Numbered from the stretch's first letter, positions 54,316-63,411 are shown. The stretch: DNA of 64,000 nt from JAJYSO01 sp964495935 (GCA_964495935.1 CAZBXQ010000009.1:1-64000); one strand, 5' to 3'. Numbers and translations are program-made. Notes: a model not told the origin generated them from the letters alone.

Positions 54316-56001
54316 ATGCCAGCGGATATTTTAAATCAATTCAAGGAAGCTGACTCCGTTACGTTCAGCATTTTAACGGGGGATGAAAAAGAAGAATTAT
54401 CCGATTCGTATGAAATCCATAGCCTTACGATTGAAAATGAGATAAACTATATCCCCACGGCAAAAATTGTCTTTTCATATAGACAGGAAGCCCGCTCTTC
54501 TATTGAATCAGACGGTCCGGAACTTTTTGTACCCGATAGCAAAATTGAGATTCAGTTGGGTTATGACCAGAACGAAATCACTCTGTTCAATGGCATCATT
54601 ACAAGATATAAACTTAAAATCTGTTCGGAATCATCCTTTTTGACTGTAGAATGTGTACATATCATGATCCAATCTACCGTAAAACGAAAAAACAGATCTT
54701 TTTACGGGCTCAAAGAAAGCGATGTATTTGATGAAATATTAAATCAGTATGCCGATGTACCCTATAAAACGCAAGACCTCCCGATCAACCAAAACGAGTT
54801 CGTCCAGTTTGACATACCCGATTGGGATTTTATAACCGACAGAGCTCAAATCAATGGACTCATATCTTGGTTTACGAATGACGGTATTCTGAATATTGGA
54901 TCATTAAACATCAGGAATGAATCTTTGGGGACTTTGGTCATCAGCCAAAACATTTTGGATTTTGATGCCGAAGTAACCCCCTTTCATCATCGGTCCCAAG
55001 CAGATGACTTACATCCAAAAAGCAGCTTAAAATCATTGGAGCCGGCAGAAATCCGGAGTTTTGATGAGTTTCCACTCAAAGCCGGGGAACATGGGAAAAG
55101 AAACTTACAATCTCCTGCAGACCGTAAAGATTTATTTGACGAATTAGCAAAAGTTACAGGGCTTGTAAAAATAAACGGTGCTATAGTTGAGCCCAATACG
55201 ATTTTAAAATTAGAAGGCGCGGGAGCTCTGTTTAATGGAAAAGTATTTGTTTCCGGAGTTCGGCATCAAATCGCCGAAGAGGTTTGGACGACTACCATTC
55301 GACTCGGTCTCCCCGCCGTCTGTTCAAAAATGAACCGGATCTGCAATTCGTCGGTATCCACTTTAAGAGCCGCAATCAACGGTTTGCAAATCGGTGTAGT
55401 TACCCAATTAGAAGAAAATCCGGATAAAGGGAACCGAATACGAGTTCGTTTACCCGCCCCGGATAATGATGAAAAAGGCATTTGGGCAAGAGTGGCTGCT
55501 TTATCCGCCGGTTCCGGACGAACTCCTTTCCCGTTGCCAAAAATTGATGATGAAGTGATCCTCGGTTTTATCAATAATGACCCTAACAATGCCGTTGTCC
55601 TCGGGATGTACCACAACCCAAAGGAATCTCCATTAATTATCGTCAACAATCATCACAAAAAAGGCTTTAGCACGGATGATCAAATAAAACTGATCTTTAA
55701 TGACGATGAAAAGTCGGTGCAACTCAAAACTCCGGACGGAAAGAAAATAGGCATATTTGGCAGGAAAGATCAGATTTTGATGGAAGACGATAAGGGAAAT
55801 AGGATATCACTTGACAGCCACGGGATTAATCTCGAAACCCAAGGAAATATAAGGCTGAAAGCGGCCGGCAAAATTAACGTGAAAGGAATGAGTATCAATC
55901 AAAAAGCCGATGTCCAAATGAAGATAGAAGGTGCTGCCGGAGCTGAGTTTTCCAGTTCTGGTTCAACCGTTGTAAAAGGTTCTATTGTTCAGATTAATTA
56001 G
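54316..56001 (+). CDS. VgrG-type tail spike protein
   Basis: 561 aa. The N-terminal half (about 1-330) is the phage gpD-like base domain (YFEIQLGYDQNE-like IEIQLGYDQNEITLFNGIIT, then ECVHIMIQ). Then comes the gp5 OB-fold (GLQIGVVTQLEENPDKGNRIRVRLP followed by GIWARVAALSAGSGRTPFPLPKIDDEVILGF), then a beta-helix needle (IRLKAAGKINVKG). Typical VgrG length for type VI subtype iii or eCIS spikes of Bacteroidota. It assembles with the PAAR tip encoded 2 bp downstream. No sheath, baseplate or effector gene lies in the window, so the pair is an orphan spike island; a C-terminal extension with toxin domain is not present. Confidence 0.9.
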   Translation: MPADILNQFKEADSVTFSILTGDEKEELSDSYEIHSLTIENEINYIPTAKIVFSYRQEARSSIESDGPELFVPDSKIEIQLGYDQNEITLFNGIITRYKLKICSESSFLTVECVHIMIQSTVKRKNRSFYGLKESDVFDEILNQYADVPYKTQDLPINQNEFVQFDIPDWDFITDRAQINGLISWFTNDGILNIGSLNIRNESLGTLVISQNILDFDAEVTPFHHRSQADDLHPKSSLKSLEPAEIRSFDEFPLKAGEHGKRNLQSPADRKDLFDELAKVTGLVKINGAIVEPNTILKLEGAGALFNGKVFVSGVRHQIAEEVWTTTIRLGLPAVCSKMNRICNSSVSTLRAAINGLQIGVVTQLEENPDKGNRIRVRLPAPDNDEKGIWARVAALSAGSGRTPFPLPKIDDEVILGFINNDPNNAVVLGMYHNPKESPLIIVNNHHKKGFSTDDQIKLIFNDDEKSVQLKTPDGKKIGIFGRKDQILMEDDKGNRISLDSHGINLETQGNIRLKAAGKINVKGMSINQKADVQMKIEGAAGAEFSSSGSTVVKGSIVQIN

Positions 56002-56003
56002 CC

Positions 56004-56297
56004 ATGGGAAAACCAGCAGCAAGAGTCGGAGATATGCATACCTGCCCATTGTCTAACGAGGCAACATCTCATGCGGACGGTCCCATTATGCCACCGGGTG
56101 AGGCAACGGTTCTCATTGCCGGTTTCCCCGCCGCAAGGGTCGGTGACAGTGCTGCCTGTAGCGGATCAACAGATTCCATTATTCAGGGATCGGCCACGGT
56201 ATTCATAGGCGGTCAGCCCGCCGCTCGAACGGGAGATGTAACGGCTCATGGCGGGCATATTGCAGCAGGAGCTCCGACGGTTTTGATAGGTGATTAA
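56004..56297 (+). CDS. PAAR-domain spike tip protein
   Basis: 97 aa, starting 2 bp after vgrG. The PAAR repeats are plain: KPAARVGDMHTCP, FPAARVGDSAAC and QPAARTGDVTAHGG. Family role: sharpens the VgrG spike with a metal-stabilised cone and can carry effectors. Because it is only the bare PAAR fold, it would need a separate effector to be toxic. Confidence 0.9.
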   Translation: MGKPAARVGDMHTCPLSNEATSHADGPIMPPGEATVLIAGFPAARVGDSAACSGSTDSIIQGSATVFIGGQPAARTGDVTAHGGHIAAGAPTVLIGD

Positions 56298-56302
56298 ACC
56301 AC

Positions 56303-56340
56303 AAAAAAAGCCCCAAAGAAAACCATATTCTTCAGGGCTC
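56303..56340 (-). terminator. Intrinsic terminator after accD
   Basis: On the minus strand AGCCCTGAAGAA pairs with TTCTTTGGGGCT (two mismatches), followed directly by seven T. It lies 24 bp after the accD stop. In the plus direction there is no T run, so PAAR transcription may not end here. Confidence 0.75.
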
Positions 56341-56363
56341 ATTGTTCTTTGTGTAAGAAATCC

Positions 56364-57221
56364 TTACTCTCTGATCTTCTGATTTAATACCAAATCAATA
56401 TAGAGATTGACCTTATCCTTTAGATTCTTCCGTTTTACGATAAAATCCAAAAATCCGTGTTCCAGCAAGAACTCCGAGCGTTGAAAGCCCTGTGGTAAAT
56501 CTTTTCCCGTCGTGTCCTTTACCACCCGCGGACCGGCAAAGCCGATTAAGGCTCCGGGCTCGGCAATATTGATATCACCCAACATCGCAAAAGAGGCCGT
56601 TACCCCTCCTGTGGTCGGGTCGGTATTCAAAGCAATATAGGGAACTCCCGCTTCGGCCAGCTGCCCCAGTTTAACCGATGTTTTGGCCATCTGCATCAAC
56701 GACAGAACGGCCTCCATCATACGTGCTCCCCCGGATTTGGAAATAATCATCAACGGGGTCTTGTGCTTCAAGCTGTAATCTACTGCCGTTGCAATTTTCT
56801 CTCCAACGACAGATCCCATCGATCCCCCAATAAAAGAAAAGTCCATACAGGCCACAACCAAATCTTTACCTTTAGATTTTCCCACTGCCACACGGATAGC
56901 ATCTTTCAGCCCGGTTTTCTTTTGAGCGGCTTTTATACGATCGGTATATTTCTTTCGGTCCTCAAAATTTAACGGATCGAGAGAGGTCATGTTTTTATCC
57001 AACTCCTCATACTCATCACCATCAAAAAGAATCTGAAAATATTCTTTACTCCCAATACGTACGTGGAAACCATCCTCCGGGCTCACATACAGATTATCGC
57101 GCAGTTCATCGGCATCGACCACTTTTCCTGTAGGGGACTTATACCACAACCCCTTCGGAATATTCTTCTTATCCTTTGTATCGGTCTGAATGCCTTTCTT
57201 CTTTCGTGTAAACCAAGCCAT
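56364..57221 (-). CDS. accD: Acetyl-CoA carboxylase carboxyltransferase subunit beta
   Basis: 285 aa. The carboxyltransferase core motifs are present: FSFIGGSMGSVVGEKI, SKSGGARMMEAVLSLMQMAK, and NTDPTTGGVTASFAMLGDI. The N-terminal zinc ribbon of canonical AccD (four Cys) is missing: the corresponding positions read YKSPTGK and YVSPEDG, with Ser and other residues in place of Cys. This looks lineage-typical for Flavobacteriia as far as I recall. Role: transfers carboxyl from biotin to acetyl-CoA in fatty-acid synthesis, with AccA encoded elsewhere. Transcribed with fbaA (48-bp gap), ending at the terminator at 56303. Confidence 0.92.
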   Translation of the reverse strand: MAWFTRKKKGIQTDTKDKKNIPKGLWYKSPTGKVVDADELRDNLYVSPEDGFHVRIGSKEYFQILFDGDEYEELDKNMTSLDPLNFEDRKKYTDRIKAAQKKTGLKDAIRVAVGKSKGKDLVVACMDFSFIGGSMGSVVGEKIATAVDYSLKHKTPLMIISKSGGARMMEAVLSLMQMAKTSVKLGQLAEAGVPYIALNTDPTTGGVTASFAMLGDINIAEPGALIGFAGPRVVKDTTGKDLPQGFQRSEFLLEHGFLDFIVKRKNLKDKVNLYIDLVLNQKIRE

Positions 57222-57269
57222 ATATTAACAACTAATTTCTATTAAATTTCAGCCTCTTTAAGAATTTCC

Positions 57270-58343
57270 TTATTTGCTTAAGGAATCTACGTTATTCAAG
57301 TCTTCGAAAGCCTGTGTCAGGCGTTTTACAAAGGTAAGTTCACCTTCTCGCAGCCATTTTCGAGGGTCATAATACTGTTTATTGGGCAAATCATCCCCTT
57401 CAGGATTCCCTACCTGAGCTTTCAAATACTCCTTGTATTTACCGGCATAATCTCTAACGCCGGTCATAAATCCGTATTGCAAATCGGTATCGATATTGAA
57501 TTTCACCACTCCATACCCGATGGCTTCCCGAATTTGCTCTACGGAAGAACCACTACCGCCATGGAAAACCAAGTCTAATGCATTGTGTTCCAATCCAAAT
57601 TTTTCACTCACATAGTCCTGAGAATCCCGTAAGATCTGAGGATTTAATTTGACATTTCCCGGTTTATAAACGCCGTGTACATTTCCGAAGGAAGCGGCAA
57701 TGGTAAACTGATCGGATACTTTACTCAACTCTTTATAGGCATACGCCACATCTTCAGGTTGGGTATAGAGTTTGGAATTATCGACATCGGTATTATCGAC
57801 TCCATCTTCTTCTCCTCCGGTCATTCCCAATTCGATTTCCAAAGTCATTCCCATTTTGCTCATACGCTCCAGATACCGTTTTGAAGTCTCTACATTTTCC
57901 TCCAAGCTAAAAGGGCTCAAGTCAATCATGTGGGAGCTGAACAGCGGCTCGCCATTTTTCTTGTAGTAGGCCTCATTGGCATCCAGCAATCCATCTACCC
58001 ACGGCAATTTCTCTTTATGACAGTGATCGGTATGCAGGATAACGGTAGCCCCATATGCTTTTGCCAGATCGCGAACATGTTCTGCCCCGGCAATGGCCCC
58101 TAAAATTGAAGCGCGTTCGTTGGTGTTATCAAGGCTTTTTCCGGCAACAAAAGCTGCCCCTCCATTAGAAAATTGAATGATGACCGGAGAATTTACCTGC
58201 ACTGCGGTTTCTAAAACCCCATTTATCGTATTGGATCCCGTTACATTGGCAGCAGGAATCGCATAGCTATGCTTTTTTGCATGTTTAAAAATGGCCTGAA
58301 CATCCTTGCCGGTTGCAACCCCCGGTCTAATTTCTTGAGACAT
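57270..58343 (-). CDS. fbaA: Class II fructose-bisphosphate aldolase
   Basis: 357 aa from ATG at 58343 (MSQEIRPGV). The 23-residue longer frame has no family similarity. The zinc ligands are visible in ILHTDHCHK and the glycine-rich loop in LVFHGGSGSS. The catalytic Asp lies in HTDHC. Length fits E. coli-type class IIA FbaA. Role: glycolysis and gluconeogenesis, cleaving fructose-1,6-bisphosphate. Co-oriented with accD (48 bp), and the TamL gene ends 46 bp upstream on the same strand. Confidence 0.95.
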   Translation of the reverse strand: MSQEIRPGVATGKDVQAIFKHAKKHSYAIPAANVTGSNTINGVLETAVQVNSPVIIQFSNGGAAFVAGKSLDNTNERASILGAIAGAEHVRDLAKAYGATVILHTDHCHKEKLPWVDGLLDANEAYYKKNGEPLFSSHMIDLSPFSLEENVETSKRYLERMSKMGMTLEIELGMTGGEEDGVDNTDVDNSKLYTQPEDVAYAYKELSKVSDQFTIAASFGNVHGVYKPGNVKLNPQILRDSQDYVSEKFGLEHNALDLVFHGGSGSSVEQIREAIGYGVVKFNIDTDLQYGFMTGVRDYAGKYKEYLKAQVGNPEGDDLPNKQYYDPRKWLREGELTFVKRLTQAFEDLNNVDSLSK

Positions 58344-58389
58344 AATAGATTTTGTTTTATATAGACCTACAAAACTAACAAATAAACCG

Positions 58390-60963
58390 TTAAAACGGGT
58401 AATTAATACCAATATTCAAAACGGAATGGGCAAAATTATAGTCTTTAAACCATTTCTGTTTATTAAAGGCGGGGTCATACGTTTTAAATCCTAAATCTAC
58501 GCGAATCACAAAAAAGCCGAAGTCGTATCGCAGCCCCATTCCCGTACCCACGGCGAGTTCCTGTAAATCGGCCCATCCGGAGAAGCGGGAGCGTTCATCT
58601 TTAACATTATCCAAAACGTTCCAAATATTTCCCACATCGACAAAAAAGGCACTGTTTAGGGCTCCAAAAAGGTTAAATCGATACTCCACATTCATTCCCA
58701 GTTTTAAGTTGGCTTCGTTAAACTCATTCAAGCCTCCACTGCTTCCCGGCCCCAAATCATAGGGACGCCACCCCCGGTTATCATTGGTCCCTCCGGCAAA
58801 AAAACTCCGTACAAACGGTACGCTGTTGGCATTTCCATAGGGAATTGCAATTCCCCCCATTGCCTTAAAGGCCAGCACATTCTTTTGTCCCAAATCCCAA
58901 TGTTTGATAAAACTTACTTCGGTTTTGAGATATTGTGAAAAACGAACTCCCGCCACATTGTAATATCCGTTTTTTTTCTTTCGCCCCAAGACCGAAGAAA
59001 GCAATGACAAGCTGTTCCCTACCGCTTCAAAATGAACTCGAAACTGGGTGAATTGCTCGTCATAGATATTCTTTCGTGTGTTTTTGGTATAGTCAATGCT
59101 CGACCCAAAGATCAAATTGTTCTCCGAAAGGCGGTCTTTACGCTCAATCAGGGCCCGTGCTTCCCGATCTTCAGTCGGGCTCAGATTAAAATTCACTCCT
59201 CTTTTATAATCCTCTATAAAAGCATCTACCCCTTCTGAAATTTTAAGCTTCGGGGAAAGGCTCAGCAAGGGGTTTTCTTGTTCAAAGTAATCAGGATTAA
59301 TACGCTCTACATGATCTTGGGCAATCCGATTGATCCGATCGAAGGAATTTCGAAAAACATTAAAATAATTTTTCGTGTTTAAATTTCGTACGTATTGCAA
59401 ATCCAGCAAACTAAAAAGCCAGTTCTGCTCCCGGTCCGGACGCCATTTAAAGCTGTATTTCCCGGTCATACTCTGTTTGTCTAAACCAATATTATGCTGA
59501 AGACTCATCCCCGTACTAAAGACCGTAAAGGGAGACATCGTCTTGGGAATAATTCGATCTACATTAACGGGGAAAATAATCTTGGGAACGTTAAGTCGAA
59601 TGTCACCTCCCACTTCCGAAATATTAAAAAATCGATTTCGGGTACTCACCGATGCATCGGTGGAAGAGCCGATACTGGCTCGAATGCCGAATTCCAAAGT
59701 TTCCAAGCCGTGAAAGATATTGCGTACTAACAACGAGGTTCCGGCCCGAATTCCAAAATCCTGAATATTACTCCGGGAGATATCCAAATCATAAGTCATT
59801 CCAAATTTCTTACGGGATTTCAAAAACACGTTAGCAATCAGATCGGTATTGGTGCTATCCCGAGGATCTTCCATATACTTGATTTCGGGGTATTGAAAAA
59901 TTCCGACATCCGTCATTCGGTCATAGGTTAAAGAACGATCGCGATCACTAAAAACATTCCCTTTTTTAATAAAGACGGCATTGGTAAGAGCTCGGGAGCG
60001 GTATTTTGCAGGGCCCGAACTAAACAGCTTATACGACGCATAATGAAGACTGTCGGTAATCGGCAAAAGAGACCGATCCTTTATGTAATTGGTAAAAATA
60101 TTGACATCGCTGATTCGACGGATTTTAAACGGCTCTCTTACCGTTGTATCCTGTTGCTTCACCTCCCGATTGGCAATTACTGTTTCGATATTCACCTGAT
60201 GCCCCGTTCCTAAGGTATCGGCATTAAAGGTGATATTATCCTGATCGAAATAATAGAGTCCGCTATTTCTAAAAAGCCGCGTCAGCCGTTGACGCTCCAA
60301 TTGAAAATTTCCGGCTCGAAATTGCTGGCCGCTTCGGATCAATCGATTGGATTTGGTACTCTTATATAACGAATCCACCACATCACTTTGGATGTATGTC
60401 GATAAAGAATCTAAGGTATAGGGGTTCCCACGCTGAACATCATAAACCACTTTTGCCTTGCGCTCCCGCAGGGTGTCAATCGTAAAGGCGGTTTGCGTAT
60501 CAAACCATCCCATACTCCAATACCAATCCCGCAGTCGTTTTGCCGATTTTTGGGCTTTTGTGCTATCGACAATGGTCGGCTTCTCTCCCATACGTTTTTT
60601 AAACTCCTGCCAATGGACATAGTTCTGCCTTAATTTATCCACCTGTTTTGTAGAGAGAAGGCCAATCAGATGTCGCTCTCGTTTTGGTTTTTTGTGCAGC
60701 CATTTTTGGAATACCGAATCCGGATGAGGCTTTGCCATATTGTAAATCTGAAGCTTTAAGGGAAAACCGATTAGGGGAAGCGTAGCGTTGGGCTCTTGCT
60801 CTAACTGGCTGTAAACCTTACGGTCTGAAATCTTTGTATGATCTACCCGAATCGTGTTTTGAACAAGAAGACGCTCCTGCTCCCCCACACGTTTTACCGC
60901 GTTACAGGAAATCAGAATTCCAGTCAACAGAATTAATAGTATTTTTGTGCAAGATAACCTCAA
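58390..60963 (-). CDS. tamL: BamA/TamA-family outer-membrane lipoprotein (TamL-like)
   Basis: 857 aa from TTG at 60963. An ATG start at 61017 would lie upstream of the -7 element TATTTTTG (60985-60992) and would overlap the neighbouring gene. Lipobox LISC gives a lipidated N-terminus, followed by EQERLLVQNTIRVD. Several POTRA-like segments (about 50-420) precede the barrel (about 430-857), and the surrogate RGF motif appears as NDNRGWRPYDLGPG. The barrel ends in SVLNIGINYPF, an outer-membrane insertion signal. The lipidated BamA-like TamL of Bacteroidota acts with TamB in envelope lipid or protein transport, as I recall. Divergent from the RNA methyltransferase gene. Confidence 0.87.
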   Translation of the reverse strand: MRLSCTKILLILLTGILISCNAVKRVGEQERLLVQNTIRVDHTKISDRKVYSQLEQEPNATLPLIGFPLKLQIYNMAKPHPDSVFQKWLHKKPKRERHLIGLLSTKQVDKLRQNYVHWQEFKKRMGEKPTIVDSTKAQKSAKRLRDWYWSMGWFDTQTAFTIDTLRERKAKVVYDVQRGNPYTLDSLSTYIQSDVVDSLYKSTKSNRLIRSGQQFRAGNFQLERQRLTRLFRNSGLYYFDQDNITFNADTLGTGHQVNIETVIANREVKQQDTTVREPFKIRRISDVNIFTNYIKDRSLLPITDSLHYASYKLFSSGPAKYRSRALTNAVFIKKGNVFSDRDRSLTYDRMTDVGIFQYPEIKYMEDPRDSTNTDLIANVFLKSRKKFGMTYDLDISRSNIQDFGIRAGTSLLVRNIFHGLETLEFGIRASIGSSTDASVSTRNRFFNISEVGGDIRLNVPKIIFPVNVDRIIPKTMSPFTVFSTGMSLQHNIGLDKQSMTGKYSFKWRPDREQNWLFSLLDLQYVRNLNTKNYFNVFRNSFDRINRIAQDHVERINPDYFEQENPLLSLSPKLKISEGVDAFIEDYKRGVNFNLSPTEDREARALIERKDRLSENNLIFGSSIDYTKNTRKNIYDEQFTQFRVHFEAVGNSLSLLSSVLGRKKKNGYYNVAGVRFSQYLKTEVSFIKHWDLGQKNVLAFKAMGGIAIPYGNANSVPFVRSFFAGGTNDNRGWRPYDLGPGSSGGLNEFNEANLKLGMNVEYRFNLFGALNSAFFVDVGNIWNVLDNVKDERSRFSGWADLQELAVGTGMGLRYDFGFFVIRVDLGFKTYDPAFNKQKWFKDYNFAHSVLNIGINYPF

Positions 60964-60984
60964 CGGAAAGACTACTTTAGGACC

Positions 60985-60992
60985 CAAAAATA
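60985..60992 (-). promoter_or_regulatory. -7 element of the tamL gene
   Basis: TATTTTTG on the minus strand, an exact TAnnTTTG, 22 bp upstream of the TTG start at 60963. It overlaps the space immediately before the methyltransferase ATG (61000). Confidence 0.55.
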
Positions 60993-60999
60993 CAGTTTT

Positions 61000-61722
61000 A
61001 TGCTTAGCAAAAATCAAATAAAGTTAATTAACCAATTGAATCAAAAAAAATATCGAAAAAAACACGGTTTGTTCATTGCTGAGGGGATTAAGACTGTAAA
61101 AGAGTTTCTCGCTTCCCACTATCCCGTGGAAGAACTCTACTCGGCACTCGACCTCACGCTCCTTGCCGAACAGGAAGTCACGCTTATCACCCATCAGGAA
61201 CTCAAAAAAATAAGTCAGTTGAAAACCCCGCAAACTGTAGTGGGAATCTTCCGCATACCAACTTCCCGATTCCTGTCCGATCCCACTCTGACAGTCGTTA
61301 TCGATGAAGTTCAGGACCCCGGAAATCTGGGGACTATTATTCGTCTTTGTGATTGGTTTGGCATTGAGCAGCTCGTTTGTTCGCCCAACACGGTGGACTG
61401 CTACAACCCCAAGACTGTACAGGCCACCATGGGTTCCTTATCCCGGGTATCGGTCGTCTATACCGATATCGCGACCTATCTCAAAAACGATTCCCGCCCC
61501 CGGTATGGAACATTTATGAATGGAGCCAACATATATCATTGTTCACTTCCTGAAAAAGCTATTGTAATTATGGGGAATGAGGGTCATGGGATTTCAAAAC
61601 CGGTTGAAAGTCTGGTCGATCATAAAATTGCAATTCCTCAGTTTGGAAAACAGAAGGTTACCGAAAGTTTAAACGTTGCCACGGCCACCGCTATTATACT
61701 AAATGAATTTAAACGCGGCTGA
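61000..61722 (+). CDS. TrmH/SpoU-family RNA 2'-O-methyltransferase
   Basis: 240 aa. The small RNA-binding substrate domain (about 1-85) is followed by the SPOUT domain with motif 1 VIDEVQDPGNLGTIIRLCDWFG, motif 2 IVIMGNEGHGIS and motif 3 IPQFGKQKVTESLNVATATAIILNEF. Uses S-adenosylmethionine to methylate a ribose in rRNA or tRNA; RlmB-type is most likely, but the precise target cannot be called. The gene is divergent from tamL, with only 36 bp between start codons, so the two promoters overlap. Confidence 0.93.
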   Translation: MLSKNQIKLINQLNQKKYRKKHGLFIAEGIKTVKEFLASHYPVEELYSALDLTLLAEQEVTLITHQELKKISQLKTPQTVVGIFRIPTSRFLSDPTLTVVIDEVQDPGNLGTIIRLCDWFGIEQLVCSPNTVDCYNPKTVQATMGSLSRVSVVYTDIATYLKNDSRPRYGTFMNGANIYHCSLPEKAIVIMGNEGHGISKPVESLVDHKIAIPQFGKQKVTESLNVATATAIILNEFKRG

Positions 61723-61772
61723 TTCGTCAATATAAAAAGCACCAACTGCCTATCCTTTTCATCTGCGGTTTA

Positions 61773-61780
61773 TATATTTG
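61773..61780 (+). promoter_or_regulatory. -7 element of the phosphodiesterase gene
   Basis: TATATTTG, an exact TAnnTTTG, 24 bp before the ATG at 61805. It overlaps the longer ORF start at 61778 and so favours 61805. Confidence 0.55.
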
Positions 61781-61804
61781 TTATATTTTCAATTACCTCT
61801 TCTT

Positions 61805-63070
61805 ATGAACGCAACAAAACTACTTTCTTTTTTACTCCTCTCTTTCTTTATTCCTTTTCTATCCTTCGGCCAAGACGACCAAATTAAAATTCCAAATCGG
61901 AAAAACGCCGATTCGCAATTGGAAAAGCCTTACGTCATTCTCATCTCGATTGATGGCTTTCGGTATGATTACTTTGATCGCTATCAGCCTGAATTCTTCC
62001 TGAAGATGCGAAAGAAGGGAGTTGCTGCCCAAGCAATGATCCCTTCCTTCCCCAGCGTTACCTTTCCTAACCATTATACTCTGGTAACCGGTCTTATTCC
62101 TCCCCACCACGGAATTATCGGAAACACCATGTATGACCCCTCAACACAGGAATGGTACTCCATTCGAAATGCCAAAGCCGTAAAAAATCCCGATTGGTAT
62201 GGTGGGATGCCGATCTGGAGCCTGGCCGAAAGCCAAAACTTATTAACCGCCTGTTATTACTGGCCGGGGTCAGAAGCACCCATCGCCGGATATTACCCTT
62301 CCTATTATTATCCATATTCCGAAACCACCGGAGTGGCCAAACGCATTGAGGAAGTCGTAAAGTGGTTGAAATTACCCGAAGCAAGGCGTCCTCATCTCAT
62401 TACCTTTTATATGCCCCAGGTCGATCATGCCGGCCATACTTTCGGGCCGGAATCAATGGAGACGGAATCGGCTGTTTATTTCGTTGATGCCGCCATCAAA
62501 CAACTTGATAAAGAGGTCCGGAAAACCGGACTTCCGGTTAATTTTATCGTTGTCTCCGATCACGGAATGATTGGACTGAATACTGCTCATCCCCTATCCT
62601 TGCCAAAAGTAAAACCGAACCTTGTTGAAGAAATTGTAAACAACGGAACTTATGCCAGCGTTTTCGTAAAAAAGAAAGAAGAGGTTAAGAAGGTCTATAA
62701 AGCGATTAGAAAAGGGGCTCCTCAGGAATACAAGGTGTATTTAAAAACTGAAGTTCCCAAGAAATATCATTTTTCCGATCAAGAAGATACTTTTAACCGA
62801 GAAGGAGATATCGTACTGATAGCCGAGGCACCCTACTATTTTTCAAAAAACGGTACAATTCCTAAAGGATCACACGGTTATCTCCCGGAAGACACTCCCG
62901 AGATGAAAACGGTATTTACCGCTTGGGGCCCCAACATAAAAAAACACAAAAAGATTAACGCTTTTAAAAATATTCAGGTGTATCCCCTTCTTGCAAATCT
63001 ACTGGGGCTGGAATATGACACCGACAACATTGATGGGGATGAACATTTAGCCCGTCAAGTTTTACGGTAA
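61805..63070 (+). CDS. Alkaline-phosphatase-superfamily phosphodiesterase (ENPP-like), secreted
   Basis: 421 aa. A signal peptide MNATKLLSFLLLSFFIPFLSFGQ begins at 61805. The metal site and nucleophile follow: ISIDGFRYDYFDRY (first metal Asp) and PSFPSVTFPNHYTLVTG (Thr nucleophile in PSVTFPNH), then VDHAGHTFGP and VVSDHGMIGL, and later GSHGYLP. This is the type I phosphodiesterase/nucleotide pyrophosphatase family (ENPP). It is predicted to hydrolyse nucleotide pyrophosphates or phosphodiesters in the periplasm. A 13-bp hairpin follows at 63122. Confidence 0.93.
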   Translation: MNATKLLSFLLLSFFIPFLSFGQDDQIKIPNRKNADSQLEKPYVILISIDGFRYDYFDRYQPEFFLKMRKKGVAAQAMIPSFPSVTFPNHYTLVTGLIPPHHGIIGNTMYDPSTQEWYSIRNAKAVKNPDWYGGMPIWSLAESQNLLTACYYWPGSEAPIAGYYPSYYYPYSETTGVAKRIEEVVKWLKLPEARRPHLITFYMPQVDHAGHTFGPESMETESAVYFVDAAIKQLDKEVRKTGLPVNFIVVSDHGMIGLNTAHPLSLPKVKPNLVEEIVNNGTYASVFVKKKEEVKKVYKAIRKGAPQEYKVYLKTEVPKKYHFSDQEDTFNREGDIVLIAEAPYYFSKNGTIPKGSHGYLPEDTPEMKTVFTAWGPNIKKHKKINAFKNIQVYPLLANLLGLEYDTDNIDGDEHLARQVLR

Positions 63071-63121
63071 GACCGGAGAAGCTGATTCATTCCTCCGTAA
63101 GTAAAGGGGGATGGAATGCAA

Positions 63122-63151
63122 AGAGAGGCATGGCTCACGCCATGCCTCTCT
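63122..63151. terminator. Bidirectional hairpin between phosphodiesterase and rpmH
   Basis: AGAGAGGCATGGC and GCCATGCCTCTCT form a perfect 13-bp stem with loop TCAC. It stands between the convergent phosphodiesterase and rpmH genes and probably terminates both. No strong T run follows on either side. Confidence 0.7.
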
Positions 63152-63174
63152 ATAGTATCAAGAACTTTTAAATC

Positions 63175-63333
63175 TTAATGCTTGTGACGAATCTCCGAAG
63201 AAACGCTTAGTTTTTTTCTTCCTCGTCTTCTTCTTCGGGATAAAACCTTTTTCCCGTTGGCACTCTTCATTCGTGCTCTAAATCCATGCTTATTTTTTCG
63301 TCTTCGTTTCGAGGGTTGAAAAGTACGTTTCAT
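63175..63333 (-). CDS. rpmH: 50S ribosomal protein L34
   Basis: 52 aa, too short for common ORF filters. The family sequence is obvious: MKRTFQPSKRRRKNKHGFRA with RMKSANGKKVLSRRRRRGRKKLS after it. The tail SVSSEIRHKH is as in Bacteroidota L34. It is an essential ribosomal component. A TATATTTG element at 63404-63411 (minus) precedes it. Confidence 0.97.
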   Translation of the reverse strand: MKRTFQPSKRRRKNKHGFRARMKSANGKKVLSRRRRRGRKKLSVSSEIRHKH

Positions 63334-63403
63334 TACGTTTTAATTTTAAATTTTATTCAACTTCATATACCGAACACTAATTACGGCTTATAATTTCGGA
63401 GGG

Positions 63404-63411
63404 CAAATATA
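63404..63411 (-). promoter_or_regulatory. -7 element of rpmH
   Basis: TATATTTG on the minus strand, an exact TAnnTTTG. A TTTG is found 18 bp further upstream. The distance to the ATG is about 70 bp. Confidence 0.55.

Noticed and set aside
56364..57221. Truncated AccD because of the missing Cys motif
   Set aside because: The N-terminal region is present and aligns in length; only the Cys are replaced, as I recall for other flavobacterial AccD.
58344..58412. Longer start for fructose-bisphosphate aldolase at 58412
   Set aside because: The extra residues overlap the end of tamL, carry no family similarity, and MSQEIRPG is a normal start.
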